From positions 1 to 12,253 of the forward strand of contig RPPU01000068.1 of the NCBI GenBank assembly GCA_003819975.1: a DNA stretch of 12,253 nucleotides, given 5' to 3'. This document shows, piece after piece, positions 7,146 to 12,253 of this stretch. The DNA is from Desulfobacteraceae bacterium (GTDB lineage: Bacteria > Desulfobacterota > DSM-4660 > Desulfatiglandales > HGW-15). The translations under genes and the position numbers were made by a program. The notes below the pieces were generated by a model. It ran no database searches. It saw only the letters and a program-made list of their open reading frames with translations, and was not told where the DNA came from. How positions within the stretch are numbered: position 1 is the first letter of the stretch; every line of letters starts with the position of its first letter.

Positions 7146-9413
7146 TCATTCTTTAGCTTCGGCCCTTTTTTGCATTAAATCACCGACCAATTTTACGATC
7201 ACTTTATCGGAATAATCCAGGCGATTAACCAGCACCTTAAAAAGATGTTTAGCCACATCCGGATATTTTTCTATGAGTTCCGGTAACTTATCTCCAGGAA
7301 ATCGTTTGATTACGGATCGGCCGTTGGAGATGATGCTGGCGGAACGGGCCTCGCCCGAAATAGACGCCATCTCGCCGAAATACTCGCCGGGCTGAACGAT
7401 CTCAGCGATCTTTTTGCCTTGCTTGATTACGATTAAAGCCCCTTGCACCAGTTTGAAAAAATCCGCATCGCGGTTGCCTTCCCGGATGATCACATCCCGA
7501 TCTTCATATTTTTCAAGATCCGGATTGACCAAATATGCCGGCAAAGCCTCTTTGCTCACAATGGTTTTCTGACGCACTTCATCGATGGTAGTCGAGCCCT
7601 GCCGAATCTTCTCGAGGCCGGCTTCCCGTAAAGTCACCATCCCTTCCTGAACCGCTGTTTTACGGAGTTGGTCTTCGGGAATATTGGCGTTTATGGCCTT
7701 GGAAACTTCATCGGTCACTTCCATGAGTTCGTATAACCCGAGCCGACCTTTATAACCTTTGTTGCAGGCCGGGCAGCCCTTGGCTTCGTAAACGGTCAAT
7801 TTGGGGATCTGATCTATTGGAAAACCGAGTTTTTCGAGCTCCTGGGTATTGGGTTTTTCAACCGGTCTCCGGCATTTAGGACAAATACGCCGGATTAACC
7901 TTTGGGAAAGAACCATGGTAATGGCTGAAGCCGCCATATAAGACGGAATACCGATATCGATCAAACGTGAAATCGTGGCCGGGCAATCATTGGTATGCAA
8001 AGTGCTGAAAACCAAGTGCCCGGTCATGGCGGCTTTAATGGCGATTTCAGCTGTTTCCATATCCCGGATTTCGCCCACCATAATGATATCAGGATCCTGA
8101 CGCAAAAAAGATCTTAGGGCTGCGGCAAAAGTCATGCCGATGTCATTGCGTACATTGACCTGATTCATGCCCTTAAAATTGAATTCCACCGGATCTTCGG
8201 CGGTCAGAATTTTAATATCCTCTTTGTTCAAGGCGTTCAGAATTGAATAAAGCGTGGTGGTCTTACCGCTGCCGGTCGGACCGGTGACCAACAATAAGCC
8301 ATAGGGACGGTAGATACAGCGCTTGAGCGCCTCAAACGTTTTGCTTTCAAGCCCAAGGATAGTCAGATCCACCTTCAAAGCTCCGGGATCCAGGATACGC
8401 ATGACTACGCTTTCACCGAATAGGGTCGGTAAAGTGGAAACCCGGAAATCAACCACCTTTTTTTTACCCAAACGCAGTTTGATGCGGCCGTCCTGAGGCA
8501 CACGCCGCTCTGAAATATTCAGACCCGCCAGAATCTTGATCCGCGAAATCAAGGCGTTCTTGATCGTTAAAGGCAAATTCATGGTTTTAAAAAGAGCGCC
8601 GTCCAATCGGTACCGGACTTGCAATGTTTTTTCATAGGGCTCGATATGGATATCGCTGACTTCATCATTGACCGCTTTGATCATAATACCGTTGACCAGC
8701 TTGATGATGGGTGCGTCCGAGGCGGAAAACTCATCCCGTACTTCTTCTTCCCCGGCGTTTTCCAGTTCCATATCGCCGGCCGCTTCGGAAACCAGAGATC
8801 CGAAGTCATCCACCTGCGTGATGGGAATGTCTTCATCTTCATCCGTTTCCTGCTTCTTTTCAAAAAACTTTTTATACTCCTCCTCGTTGATCTGATAATA
8901 CTTTTTATAAGCGTCGACAATGTCTTTTTCCATGGACACATACGCTTTTAAAGGCATCTTCACTTCGGCTTGAATGGCCTCGATCGCGCTGGTGTCGGTC
9001 GGCTCGGCCATGGAAAGCTCCAGGGTGTTTTCCCGGATGCGCAAGGGAAAACACATGTACTTTTTGGCCGTCCCATAAGGCATCAACTTGAGGGCGGCCG
9101 GTTCCGGAGCGGTTTCGGAAATAATCACGGCCGGGTAGTTATGAATGCGGCTCAACACATTGACGATGGTTTGTTCTTCAATATAACCCAGGCGCATCAG
9201 TATGCTGCCGAGCCGGCCTTCATGTTTTTTTTGATAATTCAACGCTTCCTGGAGTTGCTGGCTGGTGATATGCCCTTCTTTACAGAGCAATTCGCCGATG
9301 CGGGTCTTACCGGCTCCGGATTGATCTTTGATCGTTGATTTTAAACTCGATTTTTTATTGTCAATAGGCCGCAGATGCGGGGGCATGGGTCTGGATATGG
9401 GTTCTTTATTCAT
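7146..9413 (-). CDS. pilB: PilB/GspE-type assembly ATPase with N-terminal MshEN-like and C-terminal cyclic-nucleotide-binding domains
   Basis: A 755-residue hexameric motor ATPase for type IV pilus assembly or type II secretion, acting on the cytoplasmic face of the inner membrane. Residues about 36-100 form an MshEN/T2SSE_N region with the paired pattern R-I-G-x-x-L-x-x-x-G and R-L-G-x-x-L-x-x-x-G; some such domains bind cyclic di-GMP. An acidic linker follows (about 177-232). The ATPase core has Walker A GPTGSGKT (378-385), the Asp box AEDPVEF (405-411), Walker B PDIIMVGEIRD (441-451), the His box STLHTND (470-476) and a zinc-type CPKC (511-514)/CPAC (547-550) set. Beyond the usual end (about residue 620) there is an extra cyclic-nucleotide-binding domain (about 634-735) with phosphate-cassette GEYFGEMASISGEARSAS. 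Glu681 and Arg690 are at the ligand-contacting positions, so binding is possible. The start at 9413 overlaps an upstream short frame by ATGA; the ribosome binding site is weak. Whether it serves pili or secretion is not shown by neighbours. Confidence 0.93.
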   Translation of the reverse strand: MNKEPISRPMPPHLRPIDNKKSSLKSTIKDQSGAGKTRIGELLCKEGHITSQQLQEALNYQKKHEGRLGSILMRLGYIEEQTIVNVLSRIHNYPAVIISETAPEPAALKLMPYGTAKKYMCFPLRIRENTLELSMAEPTDTSAIEAIQAEVKMPLKAYVSMEKDIVDAYKKYYQINEEEYKKFFEKKQETDEDEDIPITQVDDFGSLVSEAAGDMELENAGEEEVRDEFSASDAPIIKLVNGIMIKAVNDEVSDIHIEPYEKTLQVRYRLDGALFKTMNLPLTIKNALISRIKILAGLNISERRVPQDGRIKLRLGKKKVVDFRVSTLPTLFGESVVMRILDPGALKVDLTILGLESKTFEALKRCIYRPYGLLLVTGPTGSGKTTTLYSILNALNKEDIKILTAEDPVEFNFKGMNQVNVRNDIGMTFAAALRSFLRQDPDIIMVGEIRDMETAEIAIKAAMTGHLVFSTLHTNDCPATISRLIDIGIPSYMAASAITMVLSQRLIRRICPKCRRPVEKPNTQELEKLGFPIDQIPKLTVYEAKGCPACNKGYKGRLGLYELMEVTDEVSKAINANIPEDQLRKTAVQEGMVTLREAGLEKIRQGSTTIDEVRQKTIVSKEALPAYLVNPDLEKYEDRDVIIREGNRDADFFKLVQGALIVIKQGKKIAEIVQPGEYFGEMASISGEARSASIISNGRSVIKRFPGDKLPELIEKYPDVAKHLFKVLVNRLDYSDKVIVKLVGDLMQKRAEAKE

Positions 9414-9559
9414 GGCCTTTGTTTTTTTAAGCTCTCTTTAATCCGGAAGACATTGGGATTTTGATCGATGGGAAACGGTTTGAGTTTCACCCGGTTTTCC
9501 GATTCAATCCATTTTGCTTGTAAACAATGATTGCAAAAATCATGCTGGCCAAGATCATT
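9410..9559 (-). CDS. Possible small CxxC-containing frame ending in ATGA overlap with pilB (no clear start)
   Basis: After an in-frame TGA (9562-9560), 49 sense codons run to a TGA that overlaps the pilB ATG (ATGA, 9413-9410). The translation begins NDLGQHDFCNHCLQAKWIE and ends RIKESLKKQRP. It holds a CxxC pair (FCNHC) and looks protein-like in composition, and the overlap is typical of translational coupling. However, no ATG, GTG or TTG is present before an internal GTG at codon 24, so either a rare start is used or this is a decayed gene fragment. I do not recognise a family. The rest of the gap up to 9647 holds nothing I can support as a gene. Confidence 0.3.
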   Translation of the reverse strand, partial: NDLGQHDFCNHCLQAKWIESENRVKLKPFPIDQNPNVFRIKESLKKQRP

Positions 9560-9647
9560 TCAAAATTATATTTTTGATCGTCCTGGGTTGATATCCCTTA
9601 AATCGACCTGAATGCTAAAACCATATCCGAAGCGCACCGGAAAATTA

Positions 9648-10016
9648 TTATCGTTCAAACCTCAAGGCTGTAGCGGATTCAATGCCCAGCAGAAAATGAC
9701 CGCTATATTCACCCTCTTCTATCCGGGTCACATGCCGGACAATCCCATCCACCAGGGTTAAGGCTGATTCGGCATAAAGCCGGATTCCCTTAATTTCATA
9801 GCCGGAACAGAGCCTAGGCGCCAACGAATATTCGTTTTCCGAAATGAGCAGTCCTAGACCATGCGGGGAATAATTAACAACAGGAAGTTCATAATCCTGA
9901 TTATCCGGACTGTCGGCGAGCTTGAATATAGCGAAAAGGAATTGAATATCAGGGACTTGGATTCTGATTTCCATGCGCTGATCATCGCGCAAATCAATCG
10001 GCGCCAAAAGCAACAT
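9648..10016 (-). CDS. PilZ-like domain protein (putative cyclic di-GMP effector)
   Basis: A 122-residue protein with the two short motifs expected in PilZ domains. RxxxR occurs as RDDQR (residues 10-14) and [D/N]xSxxG occurs as NYSPHG (48-53), followed by a G-x-L-I-S strand. The later part (VDGIVRHVTRIEEGEYSGHFLLGIE) fits the closing beta strands of the PilZ barrel. In known PilZ proteins these motifs bind cyclic di-GMP. The spacing between motifs (about 34 residues) is somewhat long but usual for the fold. The gene precedes pilB on the same strand, separated by a 234 bp gap, and PilZ proteins often act on pilus motors. The start at 10016 has AGAGG about 10 nt upstream. The assignment rests on motifs; other small beta-barrel proteins could look alike. 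Confidence 0.62.
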   Translation of the reverse strand: MLLLAPIDLRDDQRMEIRIQVPDIQFLFAIFKLADSPDNQDYELPVVNYSPHGLGLLISENEYSLAPRLCSGYEIKGIRLYAESALTLVDGIVRHVTRIEEGEYSGHFLLGIESATALRFER

Positions 10017-10052
10017 GATCGTAAAACCTCTATAAGGACAGACTGAGTCATA

Positions 10053-10190
10053 ATGAATATCGACCGCTTAGAAGCGCTTCTTGAATGGAAAAAGGATATT
10101 GCCCTATTGTGTCATTATTTAGGTGTATTTATGTTTAAAGAAAGTCCTGGGGCAGACCGAAATTCAGGTTTTTTCGATCCTTTTCCTTAA
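10053..10190 (+). CDS. Doubtful 45-codon plus-strand frame, divergent from the PilZ-like gene
   Basis: An ATG frame of 45 residues starts MNIDRLEALLEWKKDIALL and ends NSGFFDPFP. Its first half is amphipathic and helix-like. There is no good ribosome binding site: AAGGA is 14 nt upstream. The second half covers a CCTGGGGCAGACC...CAGG stretch that looks like an intergenic repeat more than coding DNA. It is listed because the 189 bp gap holds nothing clearer; most likely not a gene. Confidence 0.15.
   Translation: MNIDRLEALLEWKKDIALLCHYLGVFMFKESPGADRNSGFFDPFP
10070..10081. promoter_or_regulatory. 12 bp perfect palindrome upstream of the PilZ-like gene
   Basis: AGAAGCGCTTCT is a perfect dyad about 55 nt upstream of the PilZ-like start on the minus strand, in the region where a promoter should lie. 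Its size and position fit an operator for a dimeric regulator, but no regulator is identified and it could be chance. Confidence 0.3.
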
Positions 10191-10205
10191 GGCTTTAAAA
10201 AACAG

Positions 10206-11189
10206 CTAAAGATTGACGGCAGCCCAAAAAAGCCCTTTGACCACTTCAGCCATTCTGTCGTAATCCAGCGTATCGGCCGTATCGCTCGGTTTATGGTAAT
10301 TCTTATTCCGGAAAAAGGCGGTGTCGGTAATCATGACGGCCGGGTAATTAAATTTCCAATAACTTTGATGATCGGAAAAACTGATACCGGGCAGGAACGA
10401 GACCGCCGTGAGGGACTCGACCGGGACTTGCGATGGAACCGCTAAAAGATTTTTAACCGTTTTCACGAGAGGTCCTTGACCCCATTTTCCCACCACCGCT
10501 ATAAAATTTCCCTTATCCGGATAAAACCATTTTAAAAAGAATAGGGGAAATTTCTGGGAATGGGGTTGATCGCTGAAATATCCGATCATCTCCAGGCAGA
10601 TCATAGCCCTGATCCGCACGCCGGCTTGGGCGAGCGATTGGGCATGGATGTAACTGCCGTAATGCCGGGCCAAAGGGTGCTTCCATAATTGTCCCTCTTC
10701 CAAAGTAAAAGCCACCAGATCGATCCGGTATTTCAGTTCCGGCTTCAGCGATTGCACCAAACGGCTCAATTCGAGGAGACCGGCTATGCCGCTGGCATTA
10801 TCGTCCGCACCCGGTTGATCTCCCTGCACGTCATAATGCGCGCCCACAATGATTCTTTCGCCGGCTTCGGGCCCAAAGGAGCAGATCACATTCCGGTACT
10901 CTTTTCCGTTATCTATGAACCGCTGAATGTCGGTCCGCCCTCCGGTTTTCCGGAATTCTTCAAGAATATATTCGGCGCTTTTATCCAGTGAGGCGATATT
11001 CTTGGCATTGCGGGCCGGAACCACAGCCGCCAGGGTTTGCACATCCTGCCGTAACCGCTCTTTATTCACCGGGATATCCGGCGACGGGACCGGTTCATCG
11101 GCATCAAGGCCGGGCATCTGCGGAAACAACAGGCAAGTCACGGCAAACGTACAAGCATATCGGATCGAAACTCCCAATGATCTTTTCAT
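10206..11189 (-). CDS. Secreted M28 family zinc metallopeptidase
   Basis: A 327-residue aminopeptidase-type protein. An N-terminal export signal (Lys/Arg start, then ACTFAVTCLLF, with possible cleavage near residue 30) places it in the periplasm or outside the cell. The two-zinc M28 site is visible in order: His118 (GAHYD), Asp130 (GADDNASG), the Glu164-Glu165 pair (TLEEG) with the general base, Glu200 (LEMIGY) and His299 (NYHKPSDT). The segment SDHQSYW and the end DTLDY fit the same group. The substrate is unknown; N-terminal amino acids of peptides are usual. Its ATG overlaps the rdgB stop as TGATG, with AAGGAG 8 nt upstream, so it is the last gene of a pgi-rdgB-peptidase unit. A TTG one codon earlier is also possible. 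Confidence 0.9.
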   Translation of the reverse strand: MKRSLGVSIRYACTFAVTCLLFPQMPGLDADEPVPSPDIPVNKERLRQDVQTLAAVVPARNAKNIASLDKSAEYILEEFRKTGGRTDIQRFIDNGKEYRNVICSFGPEAGERIIVGAHYDVQGDQPGADDNASGIAGLLELSRLVQSLKPELKYRIDLVAFTLEEGQLWKHPLARHYGSYIHAQSLAQAGVRIRAMICLEMIGYFSDQPHSQKFPLFFLKWFYPDKGNFIAVVGKWGQGPLVKTVKNLLAVPSQVPVESLTAVSFLPGISFSDHQSYWKFNYPAVMITDTAFFRNKNYHKPSDTADTLDYDRMAEVVKGLFWAAVNL

Positions 11190-11812
11190 CAACGATTCTC
11201 CTTATGTTTTTCAAGCCAGGCAAGCACCTGCCCGAATTCGGCGCGGAGCGCCTGCAATGCTTTAGCCCGATGGCTGATCTGATTTTTCTCGCCGGCGGAA
11301 AGCTGGGCAAAGGTTTTTTTGAAAGGCGCGCAATAAAACACCGGGTCATAACCAAAGCCGTTCCGGCCCATGGGTCGATAAGTGATTTCACCTTCGCATC
11401 GGCCCGTATAATACAAAACCGTTCCTCCGGGCTCCGCAACAGTCAGCACGCATTCAAAAGCCGCTTTACGAATAGAGACTGTTTCCATAACCTGCAACAG
11501 TTTTTGAATGTTGGCGGCATCCGTGGCCTGCCCGCCGGCATAACGCGCCGAATGCACTCCGGGATCGCCGGCCAAAGCATCCACCACCAGGCCGGAATCG
11601 TCCGCCAAAGCCGGCACGCCTAAAATACGGGCCGTGAAACGGGCTTTTTTCGCCGCATTTTCCGCAAAAGTCCGTCCGTCTTCCCGAACCTCCGGGATTT
11701 CCTCAAAATCGGCCAAGCTTTTAAGCGCGATGGGGAAATCGGCGAAGAGCTCCTGGAATTCTTTAAGCTTGCCTTTATTGCGGGTGGCCAAAACCAAAGG
11801 TTGATCAGGCAT
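11189..11812 (-). CDS. rdgB: RdgB/HAM1 non-canonical purine NTP pyrophosphatase
   Basis: A complete 207-residue inosine/xanthosine triphosphatase, which hydrolyses ITP, dITP and XTP to monophosphates and so keeps damaged purines out of DNA and RNA in the cytoplasm. Family motifs: nucleotide-binding TRNKGKLKEF (from residue 10), FAENAAKKAR, the catalytic segment ALADDSGLVVDAL with Asp71/Asp72, GVHSARYAG, GFGYDPVFY (152-160) and the base-contacting end SHRAKAL (180-186). Length is normal for the family. The start ATG lies 8 nt inside the end of pgi, with AGGA 8 nt upstream, and the stop overlaps the next gene by one base. These overlaps show a single transcript with likely coupled translation. 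Confidence 0.95.
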   Translation of the reverse strand: MPDQPLVLATRNKGKLKEFQELFADFPIALKSLADFEEIPEVREDGRTFAENAAKKARFTARILGVPALADDSGLVVDALAGDPGVHSARYAGGQATDAANIQKLLQVMETVSIRKAAFECVLTVAEPGGTVLYYTGRCEGEITYRPMGRNGFGYDPVFYCAPFKKTFAQLSAGEKNQISHRAKALQALRAEFGQVLAWLEKHKENR

Positions 11813-12253
11813 GAATACGCATCCTGGCGAGCTTTTGTTGTTCCGCTTTCATACGGTCCGCCTGCTCTTCATACCCCGGTCGGCCGAGCAAGGCAAACAG
11901 CGCGGTTTTATAAGCTTCGACTCCGGGTTGAATAAAAGGGTTGTGCCCGAACAAATATCCGCTGATCGCGACCGACTTCTCCATCAAATAGTATAGTTGC
12001 CCCAGGTTAAAGGCATTGCGCCGGGGAATTTCCACGCTCATGTTGGGCACGCCGCCCCGGAAGTGCGCATAGGCCGGGCCCTCGATCACTTGGCGATTGA
12101 TTTGATTCAGATCCATATGCCGCAGAGCCAGATAATTCAGGCCGTCGAAATTATCCTTGTCCGGAGGCGCCGTCAAAGTGTTGTCGGACTCTTTTAAATA
12201 TAAAAACGTTTCCAGCAGGTTGCGCTCCCCGGCCTGGATCATCTGACCGTTGG
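11805..12253 (-). CDS. pgi: Glucose-6-phosphate isomerase, C-terminal part (partial at right edge)
   Basis: About 149 residues of the C-terminal part of phosphoglucose isomerase, which interconverts glucose 6-phosphate and fructose 6-phosphate in glycolysis and gluconeogenesis. The frame is open to the window edge (NGQMIQAGERNLLET). Matching segments are FDGLNYLA, GGVPNMSVEIP, LYYLMEKSVAISGYLFG and the family signature end NPFIQPGVEAYK, with the conserved C-terminal lysine, then ALLGRPGYEE. One departure is visible: the usual Asp/Asn before Gln in the signature (NPF-D/N-QPG) is Ile here. It heads the operon with rdgB, overlapping it by 8 nt. Confidence 0.92.
   Translation of the reverse strand, partial: NGQMIQAGERNLLETFLYLKESDNTLTAPPDKDNFDGLNYLALRHMDLNQINRQVIEGPAYAHFRGGVPNMSVEIPRRNAFNLGQLYYLMEKSVAISGYLFGHNPFIQPGVEAYKTALFALLGRPGYEEQADRMKAEQQKLARMRIHA

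Noticed and set aside
9560..9562. The TGA before the CxxC frame as a second selenocysteine codon
   Set aside because: A TAA lies two codons upstream in the same frame and there is no start codon, so there is no gene for it to belong to.
9854..10051. Alternative minus-strand frame overlapping the PilZ-like gene
   Set aside because: It overlaps the frame carrying the RxxxR and NxSxxG motifs, and its composition is typical of an out-of-frame reading.
1..12253. CRISPR arrays, tRNA or rRNA genes, insertion sequences
   Set aside because: No regularly spaced repeats, cloverleaf pattern, rRNA sequence or transposase was seen in any part of the window.

Overview
The window looks like chromosomal housekeeping and sensory DNA from a Gram-negative, flagellate or piliated bacterium of moderate GC. 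The evidence is an AsmA-type envelope protein, a chemoreceptor, a type IV pilus/type II secretion assembly ATPase, and strong AAGGAGG ribosome binding sites. An apparent selenocysteine-containing HesB/IscA-like protein points to a lineage that decodes UGA as Sec, such as an anaerobic deltaproteobacterium (Desulfobacterota) or an Omnitrophota-like candidate phylum. No rRNA or marker gene is present, so the taxonomy is inference. Except for a partial beta-sandwich protein at the left edge, all convincing genes lie on the minus strand.

Layout from left to right: (1) the 3' end of a plus-strand carbohydrate-binding-like protein, convergent with an AsmA-family gene (680-2665). (2) A TtcA-like tRNA thiolase (2746-3465) and a YggS/PLPBP gene (3604-4263), separated by a long inverted repeat built from ACAGGATT units. 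(3) A roughly 400 bp AT-rich gap, then a 106-codon HesB/IscA-like gene (4662-4982). Its codon 34 is TGA, at exactly the place of the first conserved cysteine ligand. It has a TTGACA promoter, a strong ribosome binding site and a clean intrinsic terminator. (4) A methyl-accepting chemotaxis protein (5251-6873) with almost no HAMP region, an aromatic C-terminal pentapeptide and a possible sigma-54 promoter. (5) A PilB/GspE-type ATPase (7146-9413) with an N-terminal MshEN-like domain and a fused C-terminal cyclic-nucleotide-binding domain. It is preceded by a doubtful 49-codon reading frame and a PilZ-like gene (9648-10016). (6) A tightly overlapping set: pgi (partial, right edge), rdgB, and a secreted M28 metallopeptidase.

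Two themes stand out. The first is the recoded HesB/IscA gene: a naive gene call starts at an internal Met (66 aa) and loses the N-terminal third. The second is a PilZ plus PilB-cNMP block, which suggests a pilus or secretion motor that reads nucleotide second messengers through two domains on one chain and a neighbouring PilZ protein. HesB-like selenoproteins are a known though uncommon family, so that finding is a correction and possible extension of range, not a wholly new system. The least explained pieces are the ACAGGATT inverted repeat, the startless CxxC reading frame fused by ATGA overlap to pilB, and several palindromes in intergenic DNA.
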